This document shows, piece after piece, positions 7,028 to 13,732 of a stretch of DNA of 17,598 bases (positions are counted from its first letter, which is position 1; every line of letters starts with the position of its first letter). Both the position numbers and the translations under genes were made by a program. The DNA is taken from the NCBI GenBank assembly GCA_023424135.1, contig JAFAEH010000358.1, positions 1 through 17,598 of the forward strand, read 5' to 3'. Source of the stretch: Actinomycetes bacterium. GTDB taxonomy: Bacteria > Actinomycetota > Actinomycetes > Actinomycetales > Cellulomonadaceae. The notes below the pieces were generated by a model, which worked only from the letters and a program-made list of their open reading frames with translations, searched no databases and was not told where the DNA came from.

Positions 7028-7039
7028 AGGGATGCCTCA
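7021..7039. promoter_or_regulatory. DtxR/IdeR-type iron box 2 upstream of hmuT
   Basis: TTAGGTTAGGGATGCCTCA has a perfect left half (10 of 10) and a weak right half, 14 of 19 in total. Its start is 20 bp from that of box 1, about two helical turns, so two DtxR dimers could bind on the same face. It ends 39 bp before the hmuT start. Confidence 0.7.
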
Positions 7040-7078
7040 GGCGCGCTCGCGCCGATCTCCTCGACGAAGGTGTGGTGA

Positions 7079-8176
7079 GTGGTGCGCGCGCGTGCGACCC
7101 GCGGACTCCTCGCGGCGGCGACCGCACTGCTCGTCGGAGCGACCGCGGCGTGCGGCGCCGGCACCGGCACCGCCGCGGTCGTCCCCGACGGCGGTCGCGT
7201 GCTCGCCGACGTCACGCCCGTCACCGACCCGCGCACGCTGAGCGGTCCGTCGACCGCGGTCGTCGCCGACGCCGCCGTGCGTCCCGTCGTCGGCGACCCC
7301 GCCCCCGAGCTGCCCGCGACCGTCACCGACGCGCAGGGCACGCAGGTCACCGTCACCGACGTCAGCCGCATCCTCGCCCTCGACGTGTACGGCACGCTGT
7401 CGCGCACGGTCTTCGAGCTCGGGCTCGGCGCGAACGTCGTGGGCCGTGACGTGTCGTCCGGCTTCGCGGAGATCGCCGACCGCCCCCTGGTCACCACCGG
7501 CGGGCACGACCTGTCCGCCGAGGCGATCCTCGACCTCGCGCCGACGGTCCTGGTCACCGACACGACCCTCGGCCCGTGGGACGTCGTGCTCCAGGTCCGT
7601 GAGGCCGGCGTCCCCGTGGTCGTCGTCGACTCCCACCGCGACGTGCCGGGCGTCGGGGACCTCGTCCGGCAGGTCGCCGCCGGGCTGGGCGTCGACGACG
7701 CGGGAGAGCTGCTCGCGCAGCGCGTGCAGGACGAGATCGACGCCAAGGTCGAGCAGATCGCCGCCGTCGCGCCCGCCGACCCGGCCGACCGGCTGCGCAT
7801 CATGTTCCTGTACGCACGCGGCCAGGCCGGTGTGTACTACCTGTTCGGCGAGGGGTCCGGCGCGGACTCGCTGGTCGAGGCGCTCGGGGGCGTCGACGTC
7901 GCGGGTGAGATCGGCTGGGCGGGCATGCGCCCCCTGAACGACGAGGGCCTGGTCGCGGCCGCACCCGACGTGATCCTCATGATGACCGACGGGCTCGCAT
8001 CCGTCGGAGGCGTCGACGGGCTGATCGAGCGGCTGCCGGCCGTCGCGTCGACGCCGGCGGGCGAGCACCGCCGAGTCGTCGACATGGCCGACGCCCAGGT
8101 GCTGTCCTTCGGGCCGGCGACGGCCGACGTGCTCGACGCGCTCGCGGTCGCGCTGTACGCACCGCAGGGGGCGTGA
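7079..8176 (+). CDS. hmuT: Heme ABC transporter substrate-binding lipoprotein
   Basis: This 365-residue lipoprotein begins with a short signal peptide ending in a lipobox-like ATAAC, with Cys25 as the lipidated residue. The rest is a class III periplasmic-binding fold of the heme/siderophore/B12 type: SRILALDVYGTLSRTVFELG, GGHDLSAEAILDLAPTVLV, and a C-lobe with GVYYLFGEGSGADSLVEALG. In corynebacterial HmuT the iron is held by one His and one Tyr; His143 and Tyr253 or Tyr254 are the likely equivalents. The start is GTG 7079, with GAAGG 8 nt upstream. It is the first gene of an operon with hmuU, hmuV and a small surface-protein gene, behind two iron boxes. The following HtaA domain protein and heme oxygenase favour heme over a ferric siderophore as ligand. 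Confidence 0.88.
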   Translation: MVRARATRGLLAAATALLVGATAACGAGTGTAAVVPDGGRVLADVTPVTDPRTLSGPSTAVVADAAVRPVVGDPAPELPATVTDAQGTQVTVTDVSRILALDVYGTLSRTVFELGLGANVVGRDVSSGFAEIADRPLVTTGGHDLSAEAILDLAPTVLVTDTTLGPWDVVLQVREAGVPVVVVDSHRDVPGVGDLVRQVAAGLGVDDAGELLAQRVQDEIDAKVEQIAAVAPADPADRLRIMFLYARGQAGVYYLFGEGSGADSLVEALGGVDVAGEIGWAGMRPLNDEGLVAAAPDVILMMTDGLASVGGVDGLIERLPAVASTPAGEHRRVVDMADAQVLSFGPATADVLDALAVALYAPQGA

Positions 8177-9357
8177 GCGTCGTGGACCGCGCACCCGCAG
8201 ACGCGCCCGCCGTGCGTGTCGAGCTCCCGGGCCCGGTGCCGCAGGACGCGCCGCCCGCCTCACCCACCTCACCCGGGGCGCCGCGCCCCGGGAGCACGCC
8301 CCGCGCACGCACGCCGCGCACACGCGTGGGCCGCCGCCTCGGCCTGTTCACCGTGCTCGGTGCCGTGCTGGTCGTCCTCGCCGTCGTCGCGGCCGGCACC
8401 GGCCAGCTCCACGTCCCGCCGGCCGAGGTGCTGGGCTCGGTGCTGCACCGCCTCGGCCTCGACCTCGGCCCGCTGCCGTCCCACCCGAACGGCGAGGCCG
8501 CCCTGTGGACCATCCGCTTCCCGCGCGTGGTGATGGCGGTGCTGGTCGGCGCCGCCCTCGCGACCGGGGGCGCGGTCATGCAGGGCGTGTTCGGCAACCC
8601 GCTCGCGGAGCCCGGCATCGTCGGCGTCTCGTCCGGCGCCGCGGTCGGTGCGTGCCTCGTCATCGTCACCGGCTGGACCTTCGCCGGCTCGTGGACCGTC
8701 GCGCTGCTCGCGTTCGCCGGCGGGCTCGTCGCGACGCTCGTCGTCTACGCGACGGCGCGCGAGTCGGGCCGGACCGAGGTCGTCACGCTCGTCCTGACGG
8801 GCGTCGCGGTCAACGCGGTCGGCGGTGCCGCGGTCGCGTTCCTCACGTTCCTCGGCGACACGCAGGCGCGTGAGCAGATCGTGTTCTGGCAGCTCGGCAG
8901 CCTCAACGGGACCCGCTGGGCGTACGTCGCGGTCGTCGCGCCGCTCGTCGTCGCGGGCCTGGTCGCCGCGGTCCTGCTCGCCCGGCGGCTCGACCTGCTC
9001 GCCCTCGGCGAGCGTCCCGCGCGCCACCTGGGCGTCGACGTCGAGCGCCTGCGCCTGGTCGTCGTCGTGGTGGTTGCCGTGCTGACCGCCGCCGCCGTCG
9101 CGTTCTGCGGCGTCATCGCGTTCGTCGGGCTCGTCGTGCCGCACCTCGTGCGCATGGTCGTCGGCCCGGGGCACCGCGTGCTCGTGCCGGCCTCCGCGCT
9201 CGGCGGTGCCGTGCTCCTGCTCGGCGCCGACCTCGTCGCCCGCACGGCCGTGCCCTACGCGGACCTGCCGATCGGCATGCTCACCGCCCTGGTCGGCGGG
9301 CCCTTCTTCTTCTGGCTGATCCGCCGCACCCGCCGCGCCGCCGGGGGGTGGGCGTGA
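8173..9357 (+). CDS. hmuU: Heme ABC transporter permease (FecCD family)
   Basis: This 394-residue polytopic permease would form the dimeric membrane channel for heme import with HmuV. After about 55 residues of Pro/Arg-rich cytoplasmic sequence, a first membrane helix (about 56-75) and further hydrophobic segments follow, as in the usual 10-helix FecCD fold. Family motifs are RFPRVVMAVLVGAALATGG, MQGVFGNPLAEPGIVGVSSG, the ATPase-coupling loop ALGERPARHLGV, and GVIAFVGLVVPHLVRM. The GTG start overlaps the hmuT stop by 4 bp (GTGA), with AGGGGG just upstream. A second GTG at 8182 would shorten it by only three residues. The N-terminal extension is longer than in most FecCD proteins and has no recognised role. 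Confidence 0.92.
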   Translation: MSVVDRAPADAPAVRVELPGPVPQDAPPASPTSPGAPRPGSTPRARTPRTRVGRRLGLFTVLGAVLVVLAVVAAGTGQLHVPPAEVLGSVLHRLGLDLGPLPSHPNGEAALWTIRFPRVVMAVLVGAALATGGAVMQGVFGNPLAEPGIVGVSSGAAVGACLVIVTGWTFAGSWTVALLAFAGGLVATLVVYATARESGRTEVVTLVLTGVAVNAVGGAAVAFLTFLGDTQAREQIVFWQLGSLNGTRWAYVAVVAPLVVAGLVAAVLLARRLDLLALGERPARHLGVDVERLRLVVVVVVAVLTAAAVAFCGVIAFVGLVVPHLVRMVVGPGHRVLVPASALGGAVLLLGADLVARTAVPYADLPIGMLTALVGGPFFFWLIRRTRRAAGGWA

Positions 9358-10190
9358 GCGTCCACCTGTCCGCGCGCGGTGTGCGCGTCGCCTACGGCCG
9401 GTCCGTCGTGCTCGACGGTGTCGACCTCGACGTGCACGGGGGCGAGGTCGTGGCCCTCGTCGGCCCCAACGGCGCCGGCAAGTCCACGCTGCTCGCCGTG
9501 CTCTCGGGAGACCCGCACCCCGACGCGGGGCAGGTCCTGCTCGACGGCGCCGACGTGCGCACGCAGCGCCTCGTCGACCTCGCGCGTCGCCGCGCGGTCA
9601 TGCTGCAGGAGGCGCGCGTGTCCTTCGCGTTCCGCGCGCTCGACGTCGTGACGATGGGGCGCCACCCGTGGCGGGGGACGCCGCAGGAGGACCAGGACGA
9701 CCAGGTCGTCGCGCGGGCCATGGCCGATGCGGACGTCGCCGACCTGGCCGAGCGCACCTTCCCCACGCTGTCCGGTGGTGAGAAGGCCCGCGTCGCGTTC
9801 GCGCGCGCGCTCGCGCAGCAGGGCGACGTCCTGCTGCTCGACGAGCCGACCGCAGCGCTCGACGTGCGCCACCAGGAGGCCGTGCTCGCACGTGCCCGGG
9901 CCGCCGCGCTGGCCGGGTCGGCGGTGGTCGTCGTGCTGCACGACCTCACGCTCGCCGCGGCCTACGCCGACCGCGTCGTCGTGCTCGACGGCGGACGTGT
10001 GCGCGCCGACGGCCCCCCGCGCGACGTGCTCACGTCCGCGCTCCTCAGCGACGTGTACCGCCACCCCGTCGAGGTCGTCGCGCGGCCCGGCAGCGACGAG
10101 GTCCTCGTCCTGCCCGTGCGCGCCCGGCACGGCGGCCCCGACGACCCGGCTGCCGCCGGCCCGACGACCCTCGAGGTGACGCCCGCATGA
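9354..10190 (+). CDS. hmuV: Heme ABC transporter ATP-binding protein
   Basis: This 278-residue ATPase powers heme import through HmuU. Motifs are Walker A GPNGAGKST (37-45), Q-loop Q85, signature LSGGE (139-143), Walker B LLLDEP with D163/E164, and switch His196 (VVLHDLT). MGRHPWRG after the Q-loop is typical of the HmuV/FepC group. I chose GTG 9354, which overlaps the hmuU stop by 4 bp and has a G-run 5-6 nt upstream. GTG 9348 in the same frame would add only two residues. The C-terminal tail of about 20 Pro/Ala-rich residues is unremarkable. The stop overlaps the ATG of the next gene by 4 bp. Confidence 0.92.
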   Translation: MSVHLSARGVRVAYGRSVVLDGVDLDVHGGEVVALVGPNGAGKSTLLAVLSGDPHPDAGQVLLDGADVRTQRLVDLARRRAVMLQEARVSFAFRALDVVTMGRHPWRGTPQEDQDDQVVARAMADADVADLAERTFPTLSGGEKARVAFARALAQQGDVLLLDEPTAALDVRHQEAVLARARAAALAGSAVVVVLHDLTLAAAYADRVVVLDGGRVRADGPPRDVLTSALLSDVYRHPVEVVARPGSDEVLVLPVRARHGGPDDPAAAGPTTLEVTPA

Positions 10191-11014
10191 CCCGTTCCTT
10201 CCGTGCCACGTGCACACTCGCCGGCACGCTGCTCGCCGCAGCGCTCACCGCGCTGCCCGCCGCGGTCGCGTCCGCGGCGACGCCCGGCGCCGTCGTGAGC
10301 ATCGACGCCCCCGACGGCATCGCGGCCGACGCCCCGACGTCCGTGACGCTGCACGGCACGGGCTTCCAGGTCGTCCCCGGCGGGTTCGGCGGGATCTACG
10401 TGCTGTTCGGCTGGGTCGACGACCCCGCCGCGGGGACCTGGCGGCCGTCGGCGGGCGGGACGACGGGCACGAACCTGCGCTACGCCGTCGACGAGGCGTC
10501 GCAGCAGAACGCCGGGCACCAGCTGTTCGTCGCGTTCCCGGGCGCGTCCACCGCCGTCGAGGCCAACGGCGGGCAGCTCGCCGAGGACGGCTCGTGGTCC
10601 GCGACCCTGACGGTCCCCGGCGCGCGGTTCACGGTCCTCGACGCCTCGGGTGCGACGGTCGAGCTCGACTGCACCGTCGTCACCTGCGGCGTCGTCACGA
10701 TCGGCGCGCACGGCGTCGAGAACGCGAACAACGAGACGTTCACCCCGGTCGCCTTCGCGGACACCGCCGACGCCACGGCGACGTCCGAGGCGTCCGCCGA
10801 GCCGACGCCGGAGCCCACGGCGGAGCCGGTCGCCGCACCCGTCGACGAGCAGAGCCCGGCACCGACCGCCGACGCGTCGGCGAGCGGCGAGGGCGACGGC
10901 GGGTCGGCGCTGCCCGTCGTCGTCGGGGTCGTGGCCGTGCTCGCTGCCGCGTCCGCCGCCGTGGTCGTCGTCCGCCGCCGCCGCCGCGCGGACGACAGCC
11001 GCCCCACCACCTGA
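10187..11014 (+). CDS. Membrane-anchored surface protein of the heme locus (HtaB-like position)
   Basis: This 275-residue protein has a signal peptide (about 1-31, ending in VASAA), one extracellular beta-rich domain (about 34-190), a Pro/Ala/Glu-rich spacer (about 192-238), a C-terminal transmembrane helix (about 241-262) and a VVRRRRR stop-transfer tail. The domain contains SVTLHGTGF, GGIYVLFGW, EDGSWSATLTV, a close Cys pair (C162, C167) in DCTVVTCGVVTIGAHG, and NNETFTPVAF. This layout recalls the neocarzinostatin-like Ig fold and parallels the modules of the next protein. No sortase motif precedes the membrane helix. Translational coupling to hmuV (ATGA overlap) and its place before htaA suggest a heme relay role like corynebacterial HtaB, but I see no HtaA domain in it, so the function is inferred from context. 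Confidence 0.8.
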   Translation: MTRSFRATCTLAGTLLAAALTALPAAVASAATPGAVVSIDAPDGIAADAPTSVTLHGTGFQVVPGGFGGIYVLFGWVDDPAAGTWRPSAGGTTGTNLRYAVDEASQQNAGHQLFVAFPGASTAVEANGGQLAEDGSWSATLTVPGARFTVLDASGATVELDCTVVTCGVVTIGAHGVENANNETFTPVAFADTADATATSEASAEPTPEPTAEPVAAPVDEQSPAPTADASASGEGDGGSALPVVVGVVAVLAAASAAVVVVRRRRRADDSRPTT

Positions 11015-11021
11015 CCTGTCC

Positions 11022-11041
11022 CACGTCCGAGCACGTCCGAG
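11022..11041 (+). repeat. Tandem 10-bp repeat before htaA
   Basis: CACGTCCGAG occurs twice back to back in the 38-bp gap between the two surface-protein genes, directly before the htaA Shine-Dalgarno (AGGAAGGA, 11040-11047). It may simply be a small slippage duplication. Confidence 0.6.
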
Positions 11042-11052
11042 GAAGGAACACG

Positions 11053-13617
11053 ATGTCACGAGGAACGACCCGCGCCAGGCGCGGGGCCATCGGAGCGCTG
11101 ACCGCGCTGGTGATGCTGGGGTCCGCCGTCGCCGGTGTGGCACCGGCCGTCGCGGACGCGACCCCGGTGCCGACGGTGACCGTCTCGCAGACGCAGGTGT
11201 CCGCGGAGGGGACGACGACGGTGACGGTCGAGGGGACCGGGTTCCTGCCGGAGCTCGCGACCGGGACGCGTCCGCCGCTGGCCGGCAAGGCGTCCGGGGC
11301 CTACGTGGCGTTCGGTGCGTTCGCCGAGGTGTGGCAGCCGTCGCAGGACGCGCCCTCCTCGGCGCGCGCGGCGATCGGTGAGACGAAGTGGGCGGTGCCG
11401 GCCGACTCGTTCGCGACCGTCGGCGGTGCCGCCGCCGGTGCGGTCGAGCTCGCCGCCGACGGGTCGTTCACCGCGACCGTCGTGATCGACAAGGCCGCCG
11501 TGGACGCGAAGTCGCCCGTCGAGGGTGCGCGGTACGGCATCTACACCTACGCGGGGTCCGGGGCGAAGGTCGCGGCGTACGAGACGTACACCCCGGTGAC
11601 GTTCACGACGCCCACCCCGACGCCGACGCCGACGGTCGAGCCCACGCCGACCCCGACGCCGACCGTCGAGCCGACGCCCACGCCGACGCCGACCGTCGAG
11701 CCGACGCCCACGCCCACGCAGCCGACGGTGACCGTCTCGCAGACGCAGGTGTCCCCGGAGGGGACGACGACGGTGACGGTCGAGGGGACCGGGTTCCTGC
11801 CGGAGCTCGCGACCGGGACGCGTCCGCCGCTGGCCGGCAAGGCGTCCGGTGCGTACCTCGTGTTCGGTGCGTTCCCCGAGGCGTGGCGCCCGTCGCAGGG
11901 CGCGTCGTCGTCGGACCGTAAGGCCGGTGACACGAAGTGGGCGGTGCCGGCCGAGTCGGTGCAGACCGTCGGTGGTGCGGCCGCCGGTGCGTTCGAGCTC
12001 GCCGCCGACGGGTCGTTCTCGACGACCCTGGTGATCGACAAGGCCGCCGTGGACGCGAAGTCGCCCGTCGAGGGTGCGCGGTACGGCATCTACACCTACG
12101 CGGGCAGCGGTGCGGTGGTCGCGGCGTACGAGACGTACACCCCGGTGACGTTCACGACGCCCACCCCGACCCCGACGCCGACGCCGACGCCGACGGTCGA
12201 GCCCACGCCGACCCCGACGCCCACGCCGACCCCGACGCCCGAGCCGACGCCTGCGCCCGGCCCGACGGTGGTCGTCGACCGCACGCTGCGCACCGACGGC
12301 ACGCTCGACCTCGTCGTGCGCGGTTCCGGCTTCGACGCCGCGGTGTCCGGGTCCGGCATCTACGTCGCGGTCGGCCCGAAGATCGGTGACGACTGGTACG
12401 CCGACGCCTCCCGGTTCCAGGTGGCGAAGTGGGTCAGCGCACGCACGGCGACCGAGACGGCGACGACGGCACCGCTCGCGGCGGACGGCACGTTCACGGT
12501 TCGGTTCTCGGGCGTGACCTCGCAGTTCGTCGGCGGTGGGACGTCGTACGACCACAGCCTGACGCCGTTCAGCGTCCTGACGATGGCGGCCCACGGCTCG
12601 TCGGACCGCTCGCTGGATACCGTGACGGCGCTGTCCTTCACGGGTGCGCCGTCGCTGCCCGGCACGGGTGGGTCGACCCCGACGCCGACGGACCCGCAGG
12701 TCGCGGTCGAGGGACTCTCGGGGGCGGGTGCCGTGGTCGCGGGCGGTGCGCTCACGCTCACGGCGACGGGCTTCGGCGCCGGTGAGACGGGCATCCGCCT
12801 CGAGCTGCACTCTGACCCGGTCGTGCTCGCCTCGAACCTCGTCGCGGACGCCGCGGGTGCGGTGACGACGTCGTTCGTGATCCCGGCCGGCACACCTGCG
12901 GGGACGCACACCCTGGTGCTCGTCGGTGCGGCGCAGACGGTCCGGCAGAGCATCACGGTCCTCGCGGCGGCGCAGCAGTGCGTCGCGCGGTCGGTGTCCG
13001 GTGCGACGCTGACGTGGGGCGTGCGCGAGTCGTTCCGCACGTACGTCACCGGCCCGGTCGCGGGCGGCGCCATCACCACGTCCGGTGTCTCGGGCGACGG
13101 TCCGTGGACCTGGTCGGGCGGCACCGGCCGGTTCAACCCTGACGGTCCGTCGGGTGCCGCGTCGTGGTCGGGCAGCGTGCACTTCACGGGGCACAACGGG
13201 CAGCTCGACGTGACGATCGCGAACCCGCGCGTGCAGGTGACGAGCGCGTCGTCGGCGCTCCTGACGGCGACGGTCACGTCGGCCGAGGGCTCGTCGCGCA
13301 TCACGCTCGCGACCCTGGCGCTGTCGGCGGGCTCGCGCTCGGCGTCGGACGCACGCGTGTCGTACAGCGGGGTCCCAGCGACCCTGACCGCGGCCGGAGC
13401 CGGTGCGTTCGCCGGCTTCTACCAGGCCGGTGAGGTGCTGGACGCGGTCGCGTTCACGCTGCCGCTGGGCGGCGAGGTCGAGTGCGACGCGAGCACCGGC
13501 CTGGCGGCCACGGGTGCGGACCCGGTGGGCCTCGTGGGCGCGTCGGCGGCGTTCCTGCTGCTCGGCGCGGTCCTGGCGGGCGTGGCCCGTCGCCGCGGCG
13601 CCCGGCAGACGGTCTGA
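11053..13617 (+). CDS. htaA: HtaA-domain heme-binding surface protein with LAATG cell-wall sorting signal
   Basis: This 854-residue modular cell-surface protein captures heme. In order it has: a signal peptide (about 1-36); module 1 (40-186); a PT linker; module 2 (224-369, about 86% identical to module 1); a PT/PE linker; a diverged module 3 (about 404-531); an internal SLPGTGGS and PT spacer; an Ig-like domain (about 550-640); an HtaA domain (about 647-810); and LAATG (817-821), a membrane helix (about 826-845) and an Arg-rich tail. In the HtaA domain, WGVRESFRTYV (Tyr664) and FTGHNGQLDVTIANPRV (His714) match the conserved Tyr and His that bind heme in corynebacterial HtaA. LAxTG motifs are typical class E sortase substrates in high-GC actinobacteria. 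The start is ATG 11053 with AGGAAGGA upstream; the open frame before it is only a GC-rich shadow. Confidence 0.9.
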   Translation: MSRGTTRARRGAIGALTALVMLGSAVAGVAPAVADATPVPTVTVSQTQVSAEGTTTVTVEGTGFLPELATGTRPPLAGKASGAYVAFGAFAEVWQPSQDAPSSARAAIGETKWAVPADSFATVGGAAAGAVELAADGSFTATVVIDKAAVDAKSPVEGARYGIYTYAGSGAKVAAYETYTPVTFTTPTPTPTPTVEPTPTPTPTVEPTPTPTPTVEPTPTPTQPTVTVSQTQVSPEGTTTVTVEGTGFLPELATGTRPPLAGKASGAYLVFGAFPEAWRPSQGASSSDRKAGDTKWAVPAESVQTVGGAAAGAFELAADGSFSTTLVIDKAAVDAKSPVEGARYGIYTYAGSGAVVAAYETYTPVTFTTPTPTPTPTPTPTVEPTPTPTPTPTPTPEPTPAPGPTVVVDRTLRTDGTLDLVVRGSGFDAAVSGSGIYVAVGPKIGDDWYADASRFQVAKWVSARTATETATTAPLAADGTFTVRFSGVTSQFVGGGTSYDHSLTPFSVLTMAAHGSSDRSLDTVTALSFTGAPSLPGTGGSTPTPTDPQVAVEGLSGAGAVVAGGALTLTATGFGAGETGIRLELHSDPVVLASNLVADAAGAVTTSFVIPAGTPAGTHTLVLVGAAQTVRQSITVLAAAQQCVARSVSGATLTWGVRESFRTYVTGPVAGGAITTSGVSGDGPWTWSGGTGRFNPDGPSGAASWSGSVHFTGHNGQLDVTIANPRVQVTSASSALLTATVTSAEGSSRITLATLALSAGSRSASDARVSYSGVPATLTAAGAGAFAGFYQAGEVLDAVAFTLPLGGEVECDASTGLAATGADPVGLVGASAAFLLLGAVLAGVARRRGARQTV
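11170..11608 (+). repeat. Intragenic repeat unit 1 of htaA
   Basis: This is the first copy of the long direct repeat. It matches 11722-12157 with one codon of length difference. The first 128 nt (11170-11297) differ from copy 2 at a single base (11203), and 11482-11555 (74 nt) is identical to 12031-12104. The middle is more diverged. Confidence 0.92.
11722..12157 (+). repeat. Intragenic repeat unit 2 of htaA
   Basis: This is the second copy of the long direct repeat, offset 552 bp at its left end and 549 bp at its right end from copy 1. The encoded modules differ at about 20 of 143 residues, clustered between the two conserved blocks. Confidence 0.92.
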
Positions 13618-13624
13618 TCCCGCT

Positions 13625-13653
13625 CCCGCCCGGCCGGTGACCGGCCGGGCGGG
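13625..13653. terminator. 13-bp hairpin downstream of htaA
   Basis: Arms 13625-13637 and 13641-13653 pair fully around a TGA loop. The hairpin starts 8 nt after the htaA stop, on the htaA side of the convergent region, and has no T-run. It probably works together with the next hairpin. Confidence 0.75.
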
Positions 13654-13665
13654 GCGGCCTGCCCG

Positions 13666-13710
13666 ACGACGGACGGGGCGGCACCTGTCAGGTGCCGCCC
13701 CGTCCGTCGT
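13666..13710. terminator. Perfect 21-bp bidirectional terminator between htaA and hmuO
   Basis: Arms 13666-13686 and 13690-13710 are fully complementary with a 3-nt loop (GTC). It lies between the convergent ends of htaA (13617) and hmuO (13733), so it can serve both strands. Its long GC-rich stem, tiny loop and absent T-run match the hairpin at 2071-2111. Confidence 0.88.
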
Positions 13711-13732
13711 GCGTCCGGTCCGCCGTGCTCCG

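Noticed and set aside
7021..8323. Minus-strand frames opposite hmuT (260 and 428 residues)
   Set aside because: They are antisense shadows of hmuT and its promoter, and have no motifs.
10210..11052. Upstream in-frame extension of htaA, making a 1135-residue protein
   Set aside because: The added part is a shadow frame of the small surface-protein gene (Arg-rich nonsense). A strong Shine-Dalgarno and a signal peptide start at the ATG 11053.
12655..12675. Internal LPGTG as a sortase cleavage site
   Set aside because: No hydrophobic helix and basic tail follow it; the true sorting signal is LAATG at the C-terminus.
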